64,000 nt of DNA. It comes from Gibbula magus (Eukaryota > Mollusca > Gastropoda > Trochida > Trochidae). The translations under genes and the position numbers were made by a program. The notes beneath the pieces are model-generated. The model was not told the origin of the DNA, made no database searches, and saw nothing but the letters and a program-made list of their open reading frames with translations. Every line of letters starts with the position of its first letter. The stretch's first letter is position 1. The stretch covers positions 48,746,130 to 48,810,129 of the forward strand of contig OW388297.1 of NCBI GenBank assembly GCA_936450465.1, read 5' to 3'. Shown one piece after another: positions 12,010 to 24,600 of the stretch.

Positions 12010-12282
12010 TAGCATTAATTCCTTGGATTGTCTGTTTCTGATAGATACGATGGTTTCAGGAATCCAAGTTTCACTAGTGCTTTCTGATTTCAGTGCACTG
12101 TTTCCGGTGGCTGTTAGTACACTGATATATTTCTTGGTGCAACTTTTAAACATTACACTACTTTGATACTCATTTATAAAGGTTCTCAGAAACTTTGAAC
12201 TTTAACTTGAATTTAGAATATGTCTTGGTGCTACCAGTAATTCCCAAATAAAAGTTAATGGGAAGTTTAATTTAATCTAAGG
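12010..12282 (+). other. NEMP1: Probable NEMP1 3' UTR
   Basis: Directly follows the stop codon. The first AATAAA is at about 12247-12252 (cccaaataaaag). The true cleavage site cannot be read from the sequence and could lie further downstream. Confidence 0.5.
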
Positions 12283-12411
12283 CGGATCAGGGTATTTTCA
12301 AGAGTGGGGGGGAGGGGGGGACGGTTCACATAATGAGGAGGGGAGAGGGGAGAAGGGGGGGGGGGGGGGGGACCCTTGAACCCCCTGAACCTGTCCTCAG
12401 ATCCGCCACTG
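12283..12411 (+). repeat. Small element with inverted GGCGGATC ends and poly-G core
   Basis: Begins ggcggatcagggtatttt and ends cctcagatccgcc, which is inverted, with a G-rich interior holding an uninterrupted G run. Related to 24097-24318 (ggggcggatacagc ... tggatccgccaatg). Probably decayed MITE copies. Confidence 0.6.
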
Positions 12412-12848
12412 TTAATCATTAATTTTATATATTTATCAAAGCATTCATATAAACCGGATTATCTGAACAAGTTTGCTATATCAATTTCTGATTCTTGTTG
12501 ATTTGAAACTGATGTGTTCTTTATGGTGCTGAGAGAAATGTTGTTAATTTGTTAAATATTAACTGAAATTTAAACTAGATCATCTGATCAAGTTGATATT
12601 CTTCAAAACAGATGTGATAGTAAAAGCCTTGATGATGAAGCCTTATGAAATTATTAGCTCAATGCCTGTGTATGTTTCAGATCGAAGTGCAATGATTTAA
12701 TTGAATCACCTCCAAATATTATCTCAGCAATAACTCGACTTGGTTCCCTTATTTTTGTACTTCTGTTTTGATGATTTTTATAAACGATGAAATCCATCCA
12801 ATACATTATCCTTAGGGGTGAAACGGCACATTTGTTTCAGAACCAAGA

Positions 12849-13165
12849 GGGGGCGGGATAGCGCAGTGGTTAGCGCGTTCGGCTTCGGATCAAGAGGTCC
12901 GGGGTTCGAATCCCCCAAGGGGCATGGCAACTTTGTCTGCAGTAGAGAACTGTTCTACACGCAGTAAGGTTTGGGTGCAATGCTACACTGAATTTCAGTG
13001 TAGTACCACCCATGGTTCGCTAGTTCCAGCCGATGCTAGCAGGTTTCACCAAAATGCATAGCCACATGGCGTTGCAGGCTTTCTCCCTGCAATAATACTA
13101 GCAGCCGCAATATAATTGAAATACTCCTGAAGGTGGCGTTAAACCTCAACTCACCTCACCTCACC
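12849..13165 (+). mobile_element. Full-length tRNA-derived SINE with 12-bp target duplication
   Basis: Pol III A box TAGCGCAGTGG (12859-12869) and B box GGTTCGAATCC (12903-12913), then a family body (ggcaactttgtctgcagtag ... catagccacatggcgttgca) and a tail of ctcacctcacctcacc. The direct repeat TCAGAACCAAGA flanks it at 12837-12848 and 13166-13177. Other copies: 3541-3884, the minus-strand copy 32492-32723, and fragments at 1-146 and 13796-13890. Confidence 0.93.
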
Positions 13166-13177
13166 TCAGAACCAAGA

Positions 13178-15009
13178 ATGCAGAGTCCAAAAAGATGTTC
13201 TTGAAAATAGAGTCTAATGAATGCAAAATGAGTTTATGAAGTTGATAACAGAAAATGTGGCATGTGCTACAAACCAAAAAGTACACTTTGATGTATGTTG
13301 CATTGTGGCAAAATATCTAGGTTCAAATTAAATGTTGCGAACTGTTTCACCCCTAAATCTCCTACATGCTTCAGGGAAAGGGTGCAACACTCTAGTCTAT
13401 ATGTTCCTTATTGACCATCTGTCAGTGCAAGACACCAGTTAATTGACAGCCAGGATATTGTCATAACATTTTGATGATTACCTCTACTCAGTCACAAAGA
13501 TAGACATGATTTATATAATTAAGGTGACTCAGAGTACCAAGTTTTATTTAACTTGGATGCAATAGTGCTAAGTGGGAGGCAAAATAATCGATTACCATAA
13601 GATTGCCTTAAGATGCTGTGACAATCACTAACGTCCGGCTAATTTAAGCTTTTATGCATTTTGCCAGGTTTTCAGTGTCAACATAGCAGCATGATGTACC
13701 TTTACATGTGCAGTGAGAAATCTCTGGCATAGAAAAGGTGACGAAACGCAGCAAGGTTTAAATAAGGTTTAAATAATTGAGAATGGTGCAAGTTATGACT
13801 CGTGGGGGAAGTGCTATGCTCTCAGGTTTCACTGTAATGCACAACTACAATGGATTTCTCCCTGGAAATATAATAACTCCATGATTTTTAATGAAAGAAA
13901 TTGATCTAAATTCTGAAAGAATGTCACCGGTTTTATGTTTGAATACAAGGTACTAATAGCAACCTACAGCAATATCAACTAATCATATTTGTGACTTTTG
14001 TGACAAGGTGCTTATAGACGGTCTTCATTTCATCTTCATTCATGGTGTGGGAAAATAACCACATTTTATTTATTAGTAACATCCATCATCAATCTGATTT
14101 GTTTGCAAAAATATGTTTATCTTTTTTTTGAAAAGAAAATGAAACTTGCATATCATTATTTTCTTCTATTTTAAGGTCCGCATACAGATGCATGTATTGT
14201 TTAATTTAGATTTAGCCATATGTTATTGTAAGATGTTTATAATCTTCCTAATTATAAATTACCTCCTTCTCAGTGGAGACCAGTGACCTATGTATACTGC
14301 AGTGTTCATATGTCGTGAATATTTTCAACAAGATATATAATCATGATCTGTAGAACAGAAACGGCCATTGCAGTCATCAATCAATTTTGGTGTCACTCAT
14401 TTTAAGCAACAACACACCTTGATCCAATTTCAAGCTCTTGTTTACTTGTTATCTCATGTACTGCTTCTTTTCCAAGTTTGAGACCTCAAATCATTTACAA
14501 TCTCATTACAAATCGTTTTACTGCAATATGTGAATACAATCTTCTGTGTGACCAATATATAAAATAGTAAATATGTCCGACTTTTGCTGTAGTGGACAGT
14601 GACATGTTTATTTCAAAACCTAGTTTTATATATCATTTATACATCTTTTGTACACTTGCTCTATAATTAATGATATATTTCAATTGAAAAGATTAGGATT
14701 TGATTTTGAAGCATTGTTACGATATAAAAACTGCATTTATTTTATTTTCTCAATGTAACAAATATTTGAAAAAATCTTTTGTAAATCATCAATCTTTTAT
14801 GTTTGCATTAAAAATGACAATAAATATTTTTTTACCAAAGTGTTTGTATGATCTTTCTGTCAGAAGACAGCTGTGGCCTGTGCCCTAATTTGTGCCACAT
14901 GGTCACCAAATCTACAATATAAATTAGAAGAGTATAAAACCGCCATCAACGCATGGGGACGTCCTATCCTGTCTCAGGTAAAACGCATATGCTCCGCTCA
15001 ACTTATATA
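13178..15009 (+). other. Intergenic, no gene; one SINE fragment
   Basis: AT-rich. At 13796-13890 there is a diverged SINE body fragment (gtttcactgtaatgcacaac, tttctccctg). Nothing else is supported. Confidence 0.45.
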
Positions 15010-15412
15010 TCCTGGGTGAAACCCCCACATAAACCTTCGTGCTGTGACCTCTTATCCAGCCAATCAAACCATTTTATCGCCATGGTTTGTGATAAAATTT
15101 CAGCTAACCAGAGAGAGCCTTTTAAACTGCAGTTGGCTTTCGTTCTTCTGCCCTTCCTCAAGCGATCGTGAATGGTCATCATATCGAGTCCCAAGTTTAC
15201 AGTCCAAGTTAGCTATCTGGTTGATTTTATTACAGCAGATCAGTAGGTGCAGTAAACCTTTGATGAATCTTTTCAGGAATCATTTACAAATTTCTGTTTT
15301 CCATCTCGTTATTGCCGACACGCCTTTTAAGCACAGTCAATGTTCAACTCTTTTTAGATAGTTTCAATCTCACAGAACACAGCACGAAGGTTTAGGTGGG
15401 GTTTTCACCAAA
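15010..15412. repeat. Inverted repeat, ~36-bp arms
   Basis: cctgggtgaaacccccacat onward (15010-15048) is inverted at about 15376-15412 (cacagcacgaaggtttaggt onward). The right arm overlaps the 3' end of the mariner-like reading frame, so this may be a small derivative made from a mariner end. Confidence 0.55.
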
Positions 15413-15740
15413 GTTTTTTCTAACATCTTCAGCCAATCTGAAAACCACTATGGCCATGGAGCCCTGTTTTCAGTCGAGGGAAGAGAAAGAAGTCTGAGGG
15501 GACTAGATCTGGAGAATAGGCAGGGTGGGGAATAATCCTGCCACCCTTACTGCAACCTGGGTAGTGTGCACAGGAGCATTGTCCTGAAGCAGGGGTGAGT
15601 GACGTAATTGGTTTCGATTGCATGCTTTGTCCCCTGCCGCCGCGAAGCGCGGAGCAGGGGACATAGTATTCAGCTCCGTACGTCCGTACGTCCCGCTTCT
15701 TGTTAGCGCGATGATATCTGATGAACCGCTCAACCTAGAA
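15370..15740 (-). pseudogene. mariner-type transposase remnant
   Basis: On the minus strand one frame gives LLQDNAPVHTTQVAV and the next gives PHPAYSPDLVPSDFFLFPRL. These are the adjacent second and third catalytic-Asp blocks of mariner (DDD) transposases, split by a frameshift near 15545. The first catalytic block and the HTH are not seen. Dead fragment. Confidence 0.85.
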
Positions 15741-16060
15741 TCTTAAACTTGGTACCAGTCTTCATCTGGGGAATACACAGACCTGAAAAGTTTTATGTGA
15801 CCTTGACCTCATTTTCAAGGTCACGGCGAGACTTTGACCAGTTTTGAAAATGTTGTTAGCGCGATATCTAATGAACTGCTCAACCTAGAATCTTCAAACT
15901 TCGTACTGGTATTCATCTGGGGGATACACAGACCTGAAAAGTTTTTGGTGACCTTGACCTTATTTTCAAGGTCACGGTGAGACTTTGACCAGTTTTTAAA
16001 TGTTGTTAGCGCCATATCTCATGAACCCTTCAACCTTCATTGTGGCAGGGGACATGGTCA
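15629..16060 (+). repeat. Hairpin-headed modular repeat, CCCCTGCCG family
   Basis: Head CCCCTGCCGCCGCGAAGCGC then GGAGCAGGGG folds as a hairpin. It is followed by tccgtacgtccgtacgtccc, two roughly 130-bp units each with gttagcgcgat, accttgacct and ttttcaaggtcacgg, and a closing gtggcaggggacatgg. Same architecture as 18901-19766. Confidence 0.75.
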
Positions 16061-16073
16061 CGTTTGTGACAAT

Positions 16074-16170
16074 TACTTGTTGTGTTTGGAATGTGTACGC
16101 CTGGAAATTGTTACTCAACAGAAGTGAACGAATTTCTCTGAGAGAGTTCAGTTTGTTTTTGTGCATTTGG
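16074..16170 (-). repeat. Dispersed repeat 'tttccaggcgtacac'
   Basis: The reverse complement carries cagagaaattcgttcacttc and aacaatttccaggcgtacac; similar stretches occur at about 21035-21075 and 22245-22308. No ends or coding content identified. Confidence 0.5.
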
Positions 16171-16460
16171 TGTAGGAATTTGTTTGATAAATCAGTTTTC
16201 AGGTACTTATGATAAAATTTATTTCAGACAGTAAAATAGTAGACATTAGTAAATACAAAGTTAGTTTTAGAAATGAGAATCTGAGCAGAACTAGATTAAA
16301 AGAGACAGTTGTAAGTGAGACTACATGCCGAAAAATTTATTTGCACACAAATGCGTTCAATATATTGTTTTATAACAAACATACGATTTTTTCAAGCATA
16401 TGTCCAAAAAGGCTGATACATATTCATCAAAACTCTAAAATTTAGGCCAAATCAAACGAA

Positions 16461-18409
16461 TATACAAAAATAACTTAATTAAGCACCACCTTATATTTTC
16501 AGTGATACAAATATAGACAGTAACGAATATGTTTTGTAAAATGGTAATTGGTATGGAACTGCATTTCCTCTCAACAGTGTTCGGGTTTTCTATGAGGCCA
16601 ATCGCACAAACACACCCAACAATGCATGTGAAGCACACCACCCACGAATGTCTGAAATTGCAGTTTTAAACTGTTCTTGAAATCAGTATAAATCTTGGAA
16701 TCTTTCAAATGATTGTTTCACCTTTGAACATGGTTCGAAGGAGACTCACTGAAGCAAAAAGATGGCAAATTATTGGAATGAGTTCCACCGGAATGTCTTG
16801 TAGAGCTGTTGGACATTCACCACACTGTGATAAGCCGTCTTGTCCAGAAATATTGTCAAACCACAGCAAATGCACCAAAAAACAGCATCAGTCCCATTCG
16901 TTTGTGGATCTGTAATGGTTTGGGGATGCATCTCTCACCATTGTAAGCTCGATTTGGTGACTTCGAGAGGTAATCTCAATGGCGATTGTCACATCCGGGA
17001 AATTCTGCAGCCTGTTCTTTTGCCAAATTTTGACAATCATCCATTGGCCACTTGTCCTGTATTCAGGAATGATAACGCTCGGCCTAACCGTTCTTGTCTT
17101 GTGATTGATTTTCTCAAGAACAATGCAGTATCCAAACTTCCATGGCCTGCCATGAGCCCGGATATCACTCCACTGGAACACATTTGGGATATGATTGGAC
17201 GCCGAGTGCAAGCCATTGACCCACCAGTACAGGATTTAGTCGGTTTAGAAGCAGCTATACATCACGAGTGGCAGCTGTTATCTCTGCAGCGAATCAAGAG
17301 TCTCGCCACAATGACGTGGGCGATGTCTGAAGCAATCATCCAGGCACGTGGCGGATACAACCTTAAAGAATAGATGAAATGCATTTTTCTCAAGAATGAC
17401 AGATGATTACCTCTACGTATATTGTATATCGGAATCAATTGAGCATAAAATCGAGACAATATACACTTGCAATTGATAATTAAGACGATTTTAATTCACC
17501 CATTTTAACACTATCGCAATTTGTTCGGCGAATCCTTTTGAAAATGCTCACTGAGGCGTGACTGTGATAAGCGAGAGACGGGGCGGCTAGATAGCTACTC
17601 CGCCGGTGTCTCGTTAATTAATTAATGATGATTATCACTGACGCTAAATGCATTTATGAGGTGTATTACATCGCCAAAAAGACATGCTTATGTAATGATT
17701 GTGTAATTGTCATCTGCGGAATTACCTAGTTGGATATCTAAACATTCGATATATGGGAAATTTAAGTAGGTTTATTGAAGGTATCTTTGTGAAATTAACA
17801 ATCAAAATGTTGCGAAATTACGTTGAATTGTGACTATCGCTGAAAATCAAATTCCTCCACATACGTCACAGAAGTCATCCCTTCACGGGTCACACCCCCG
17901 CAGACTTTCATTCTGGTCGCCGGGGCTAAATCAGGCGGTTTTTTAAAAAGCCGTATATAAGTAATTTATGGACCGATTTCAGAAATTTAAAATCGAGAAA
18001 CTGTCAAATTGACATCCCATTTTAATGAATCCGATTTGGACCATATGTCATTTCATCTATCCTTTAACGGGCGTTATTGATAACGTGATGGTCATTTGTT
18101 TCCTTAAGACAACAAAGAACATTGTCCAACTGCTTAACAAACATTTTCACCGTTTTTGAAGTTCACAGAGCAATAGTTGTACAGGAGTGAGTTTTCAAGT
18201 AAAACCACTGTTCATGTTCATCTGGCAATACAATGAGATACATGCTACACATTGTATTCACTGTTGTCTTTTTGTTCAGCTAAGATGATGCACTTTCATA
18301 AAATAACAGCATTTCTTCGATTAATTTAACAAGATTTTCACAGTGGTTGGGCATCGTCACACAAATCTGAAAATATGAGGTGGTGCTTGATTAAGTTGTT
18401 TGTGTATAG
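16461..18409 (+). mobile_element. Decayed Tc1-like element with ~42-bp terminal inverted repeats
   Basis: Left end TATACAAAAATAACTTAATT then AAGCACCACC (16461-16502) is inverted at 18367-18409 (GGTGGTGCTTGATTAAGTTG then TTTGTGTATA). Between them lies a damaged Tc1-like transposase (16727-17373). The outer TA dinucleotides fit a TA target. At about 1.95 kb it is longer than a standard Tc1, so extra sequence may be inserted in 17.4-18.3 kb. Confidence 0.7.
16727..17373 (+). pseudogene. Tc1-like transposase, frameshifted and deleted
   Basis: Starts MVRRRLTEAKRWQIIGM, the N-terminal HTH. A frameshift near 16810 moves the continuation (IHHTVISRLVQKY) to another frame. After about 16905 it jumps to SVMVWGCISHH, so the region with the first catalytic Asp (DESRF-type block) is deleted. 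The rest is good: RNDNARPN and MSPDITPLEHIWD keep the second Asp and the Glu with 34 residues between them (DD34E spacing), ending RGGYNLKE. Cannot be active. Confidence 0.88.
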
Positions 18410-18900
18410 TTCCTGAGATACTTATTCAATGACTGCTGGTATAATATCGCTGTGAAAACGTTCCTAAAAAGGCATTTGAGAAGTGGTGAACGAATTACAG
18501 AGGTTTAAGAAACTTCTTCAACTGAAGCCGTATGCATGTGATTATTGCAAGCAACCATTAATAGTTTCGGCAACGCTACTTGGCATCTGCAAAGTAAACA
18601 AAAACTCGTCCCAGGGAATAATAATTTTTAAACTTAAAAATGAAGTCACTGGAGCAATAAAATGTTCGTTGAGAATATAACAATGTACCACCAGAGGTTA
18701 AATCAAAAGGCAGAGAAGTAATTGTGTCTGACATTGCAGAGACATTACGTTTGATGCATAGAGATTATAATCAGGATCATGTCAGCAATTAAAAGTGATA
18801 ACATTGCACAGAAGGATGGGTGAATGACACTAAACTCCTTCAGCGATCTTGTAACATCCTCAGCAGAATCATTGCAAAAGAGACTATAGCTGATTGTGTT

Positions 18901-19766
18901 AATTGTCCCCCGCCGCAACGCGGAACGGGGGACTATGTATTCAGCGGCGTCTGTACGTACGTCTGTCCGTACGTACGTCACATTTCTTGTTAACGCGATA
19001 TCACATGAAGCATTTTGTCCAAAGTCTTCAAATTTGGTGTCAGCCTACATTGTCGGAAGACGCAGACACCAGTCGATTTTGGGAACCTTGACCTTATTTT
19101 CAAGGTCACCACGACACTTTGACCAATTTTCAAACTTTTGTTAACGCGATATCTCATGAAGCGTTGTATAAAGAGTTTTCAGATTTCATGTCAGCCTACA
19201 TTGGGGGAAGACGCAGACACCAGTTGATTTTGGTGACCGTGACCTTATTTTCAAGGTCACTGAGACACTTTGACCACTTTTCGAACTCTTGATAACGCGA
19301 TATATAATGACTGGATGGACCCAATGTCTTCAAATTTGGTGCTAGGCTACATTTGGGGATGACGCAGACACCAGTCAATTTTGGTGACCTTGACCATATT
19401 TCAAGGTCATCACGACACTTTATTGTCTCTTGTTAACATGATATCTCATGACCGGTTAGACATGTCTTAATATTTGCTGACAGCCCAAATTGGCGGTTTA
19501 CGCAGACACCAATCGATTGTGATGACCTTTACCTTATTTTCAAGGTCACCACAATGCTTTGACCACTTTTTGAACTCTTGTTAACGCAATATCTCATGAA
19601 CCCAAGCACCCAAAGTTGTCAAATTTGGTGTCAGTCTACATTGGGGGATGACACAGACACCAGTCGATTTTGGTGACCTTGACTTATTTTCAAGGTAACT
19701 ATGACACTTGACCAAATGATGTGTCCTACTAAACTCAATGTTAACGGCGGAGGACATTGCCATGTT
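18901..19766 (+). repeat. Hairpin-headed modular repeat with 'caaggtca' units
   Basis: Head CCCCCGCCGCAACGCGGAAC then GGGGG is a hairpin, followed by tacgtacgtctgtccgtacg. About five ~130-bp units each hold cttgttaacgcgatatctca, agacgcagacaccagtcgat and gaccttgacct..tttcaaggtcac. Closes with ggcggaggacattgccatg. The internal caaggtca sequences face each other as inverted half-sites. Confidence 0.8.
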
Positions 19767-20535
19767 AGTGGCAAACACTTGTTAAGGGTTGTCATGAAAG
19801 TCCTGAAACAGTTGTACCTAACAGAGTTGAAAATACTAATGTTATCCTCCACAAAAGCTGTAATTATCCATTATATATACTGCGAAACGTGTGGAAATGG
19901 GTCTCATTTGACTGTCGATCCAAAGAAAAGAATGACTCAACGTGATGCCTCGTCTCTCAAACAGTTGGCACTACTCTGTGTGTGAAAACTACCGAAATTG
20001 CTGTTGAAAATGACATATGCAGGGATCAACTTGTACAGTGTAAAACGAGAATAGCAGGAATCCTTTCCTTTTACATCATTGTCTGGAGTGGGAATCTCAC
20101 AGGTAGGCTACATAAGATTGAATGGTACTCCTCTCATTGGATGTGTACAAAGGACAGAGGACCGTCTTTTGGGTTGTGGATAACCACTATATCCACAACA
20201 CTTTGTGACCTAAATGTTGTAACCGAGAAGCATGGGAGCGGGTTGTAAAGGACTGAAAAGTAATGACAGGTTAAAATGTCATTCCTCAATTGTGTCAATT
20301 TCAGGCTAATATATCAAAGTAAAAATGTTACCGATGCAAAAACATGAATTTTGAACATAACAAACAACGCCATGCTAAGATCATTAATTCACTGTAATAA
20401 AACCGAACTGCTTTTAACGTCAGTATGTAAATAAATACCATTTCAGTCAAAATGGAAACAAAGAATATGGTATGATATGAGAAGAACAGAAATGTCAATC
20501 TTGACACACAATCGTAGGTGATCAAGAAAGTTAAC
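19767..20535 (+). other. Intergenic, no gene recognised
   Basis: Short open frames at 19701-19985 and 19982-20248 do not resemble any family and have no splice or start context that supports them. Confidence 0.4.
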
Positions 20536-20896
20536 TGAAAGGGACAGTTACACCATTTTTCGCTCAAATAAGTCGATGAAATGTATTTGAAAAATAATGT
20601 CATCAATAGTAAAACAACCTTCTCTCTTCGGAAAATCAAGTTAAAAATGAGGGTATAGGTTCGGTAAAGCCATTGGAATCGTTTTTGAAATTTGAAATTA
20701 TAAAATGTGTTCACAATAAAATGGCCGCCATGCAATTTTTGCTTTTTACGCAACATCGTTATTACCATTACGTAATTGGTTTGTGTAAAGTGATGTTTTA
20801 CCCTCTTAAGTAAATTTAGATGACATAAACTATCATTATAAATGGGAATTTGAAAAAATTAAATTTGCAAAAAAACGTGCTACAGCCCCTTTAAGC
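20536..20896 (-). mobile_element. MITE, 'GGCGCTGTAGCACG' family, copy 3
   Basis: The right end AAACGTGCTACAGCCCCTTTAA is intact and the left end aaagggacagttacacc is mutated. The interior matches the copy at 9363-9724 (atggccgccatgcaattttt). Confidence 0.8.
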
Positions 20897-21499
20897 TGCT
20901 GCATTCTCCGTGAACAAACGTCTTTACATATACGTCATACGGATTTCATCATGAAAAGACACCTTGTATCTCTATGCTTCCTTAGGGACGACCGCCGTTG
21001 AATCTGGCACCACATTCACACGAGTATTGATGCAAAAATTTCCAGGCGTACACGTTCCTATGGTGTGTTAAAACACAAATCCAATGTCTCGCACACAGAC
21101 CGTAACATAGCAAAGACATTTGAAGTAACCAAAACATGCTTTTAGACACAATAAGGTAGCTGACTTTTGCATCTCTCTACCTCTATCAAAGGAATACTTG
21201 TCTTTGAGACCAAATTTCTTTGGATTGTCGTGATATGAAATTTATTTATCATATACACGTTGTCGATAAAATATTTCTCTGACGATTACGTTTTCCAAAA
21301 AATATTTTTGAATTTGAAACACTAATTAACATACTTGATGACCCCTAAAAAGGGGCCCATCACTTAAATTTAATCGCACTCCTGCCACACACTTAATTTT
21401 GGGCCTTTGAGGTCACTCAAATTCAGGAATTCACTTGGGGTCGAATCCCTAAACGCCCAAGTCTAGATTCTCCACTGGTGTAAATAAGTGAATTACGTA

Positions 21500-21608
21500 C
21501 AGAGTTACTTCCCTTTGACCAGCTGTCTTCTCTTTCATTTCTTGGAAGCTTATCACTCCTTCTTGGAAATGACAACACGCTTTTGAGAGCAGTGTTCGGG
21601 CAGTCAAC
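21500..21608 (+). promoter_or_regulatory. Conserved upstream block of gene A
   Basis: Shares agttacttccctt, gaccagctg, tctctttca and cttcttggaaatg, in order, with the blocks upstream of both first exons of gene B (45953-46093 and 49619-49759). Conservation stops soon after the start codon, as expected for promoter plus 5' UTR. ACTTCC is an ETS-like core (inference). No TATA box seen. Confidence 0.65.
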
Positions 21609-21630
21609 ATGTCGCTCGGGGCTCTGTTTT
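21609..21630 (+). CDS. Gene A exon 1 (22-nt coding)
   Basis: Encodes MSLGALF plus one base, donor TTTT|gtaagt. The tiny coding exon is supported by the matching MSLASFL exons at 46094 and 49760, identical in length and phase. The next exon completes a Ser codon. Confidence 0.85.
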
Positions 21631-24600
21631 GTAAGTAGGCCTACAATTGTTTTAGATTTAAGAACTGACAGGCGATCTAAGCGTCTATTTACTAATGTGT
21701 TGTGGCATATATCACTGAGCTATTATTAGATTGATCACGCCTACTGTAGTGTACACCTGAATCAGTAAATGGTTATCTACTGTATTAGTCATCCAAAACA
21801 AATGACATGTTTGTTTTCAACCTATTATATTTATGACATATTCAGTCATTTGTAGTGTCATTTTGTAATAATTTAATCAACTGGTAGGCTGAAGTATTGA
21901 TAACTATGGCTATTTCAATCAAGTTTAATTATGAATGGCAATTCATTCTAATATTTTCTGTGCGAATCTTCAAATACATTGAAATTTTTTAATGTACCCA
22001 CCCGTCCCCATCCACGATAATCCAGCGTTATTGTTCCGATAAATCTAGATTTATCGGAACAATAGCGCTGGATTATCGAGGATGACCCGTCCCGGGTATC
22101 CGGGTACCGGTTCTAAATTATTCAATGGAAATCAAGTTTTGCAAATACTATGCTACAGTAGTTTCTCTAATAGAAACCCCGATGTCTAAATTTTCAGACC
22201 TCCTTCAGCCCCGGCGTCGATTCCAGATCTATACTTACCTCTCGCAGAGAAATTCGTTCACTTCCGTTGAGTAACAATTTCCAGGCGTACACGTTCCTAC
22301 GGTGTGATACGGGGATAGCTTTTTCTCAGAAGCTATTTAAGATAGATTAACCAAATCTGGTGTGTGCCTTGAGGGAAACAATACCTCCGAGTTCGAAAAT
22401 GAAAAGCGCCCAATTTTTTCTGCGGAGTTATTTCATTTGTTCCGTATGTTTGGACTTCGTTCATTGTATCTCCAAAGGGGACAGCTTTTCTCGAAAACTA
22501 TTAAGATAGGATAACCAAATGTGGTGTTTGGCTTGAGGGTATCGATAACTTGACGGAGTTAAAAAATTAGAAGCGTGTGATTATTTCTTCTAGTTATTGC
22601 CTCTGTTCCTTTTTACGACTCTGTTCTAGGTATCTTCAAGGGGATAGCTTTCTCAGAAACTGTTTAACATCAAATTAGTTGTGTGGCTTGAGTGTATTGA
22701 TACCTTGATGGATTGAAAATGAGGAGCGCACACTTATTTTTTCTCGAATTATTGCCCTATATTTTTACTGTTTATTTTTACTGTTTATGGTTTATTCAAA
22801 TGGAACACTGGTTTTCTCAGAAACTGTTTAAGATAGGATAACCAAATATGGTGTGTGGCTTGAGGATATCGATACGTTCATAAGGGCGTGTATCGCTTAG
22901 AAACAGCGTTTGGAGGACATATACCTATATAGACCCTACCCTATTACTATATAAAAAGTAATAGGATAGACTCAGTCTGTATAGGTATATGTCTTCCAAA
23001 CGCTGTTTCTAAGCGATACACGCCCCTGTGGATACCTTGATGGAATCCGAAAATAAAAAGCGTGTTATTATTTTTTCCGGAGTTATATTGCCCTTGTTCC
23101 TTTTTTCGACATTGTTCCAGGTATCTTCAAAGGGAATAGCTTTTCTCAGAAACTGTTTAAGATCAAATCAGTTGTGTGGCTTGAGGGTATTGATACCTTG
23201 ATCGAATGAAATGAGAAGCGCACAATTATTTCTTCTCGAATTGTTGCCCTTGTTCCGATGTCTTTGGTCTGGCGGGGGATGTTGATGACTTTGTCTTCTT
23301 GTTTTCTGTAAATATTACATTGATATCCATGTACATGTACAGCCACTTTATCATGCATAGATCAGTTATACTCTCGTTTGGGGAGGAATATTGGTATGAC
23401 CATGCGTTGCATATTGGATGCGTGAACAGTATGACAAGGACATCGTACAATATCCTCTGTATTTTCAGCGTTGCCCATGAAAACGCGCACGGACGAAGAA
23501 TTTGAAAAATTTAAACAAAACACAAACCAGTACAATTTTTACTATCCAATCGGAAACTGCCGACCCCTCGACGTCACACATGGATGTAAGATCCCCACAC
23601 CCTGTGACGTCATGCTCCTCGGCTGCGGGGACATCAGATATCTGCTTCACACTCTTCAAGAGCTGCACGCGAGACTTGGGGAGAAGAAGAAGAAACCAGT
23701 TCTCAACTTTCATCTTAACGACATTGAGGACGGAATTCTCTGTAGAAATCTGATATTTCTCTATTTGCTGGATACCATTGATCCGGAGAATGATGCGGAT
23801 ATAAAGGTAGATATTTATCCAGTGACGTAATGTTCTACTACAATGACGTAATTCCAATTAAAGTTGGTACATCCATTTTGAACACCTGAAGGCCAAAAAC
23901 TTGATATGGCAAATTGAATGCATTATTGTTTGAAACATTTACTGAAACCAGCTGTTTTGATCATCATCATTTTGGTAACATGAGGTATGCAGTTTCTTTG
24001 CCCGAGTGTTTCCAACACGTTGCTTCTGAGGACACTTACATCATGGATTGCACTAGCCACCTTAGCAAAGCTCAGATTTCTGTAATCAGTGTCGTTACAG
24101 GGGCGGATACAGCTTTTTGAGTTGGGGGGGGTGGGGGGGGGGGGGGGGGGGATTGCATTTTTCAGACCTGGAAAATGCTTCAGTGGTCCGTGGTGTTGGT
24201 GGTGAGGGGGGTTGTAGTGGCAGCTTTTATTAAGGTTGGATTGCGTTTGGTGCACCCCTGTTTGACTATGGTTTTAATGGTCATTTACTATATGCACCCC
24301 CTTCTGGATCCGCCAATGCGTTAAGTGGTTAGAACCGGATGGGACATACCAAGTTCCATAGCAATACAAAAGCCGTGCTGTCGAACACCACTTTTAAATG
24401 GTTGATAGTGCTATATCTCACGAACCCATTACTTGACCGTTTCTCTTCCAATGTTGTGTCAGAATAGACTTCATGGTCACCAGAACTGTTTAATTCCCCA
24501 AACTATTGATTGACTCAGCTTCTGATTAAACGTAAAATTTACCAAATTTGTAAATGACTGGTACTCTTACTTGATTCTTGTTTAGAAGACTTTACCATGT

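Noticed and set aside
12851..12925. Possible tRNA gene
   Set aside because: A and B boxes belong to the SINE head; it continues into the SINE body and is flanked by the SINE target duplication.
23465..24255. Long minus-strand frames opposite gene A exon 2
   Set aside because: Shadow of the conserved coding exon and of the poly-G element; no splice or family support.
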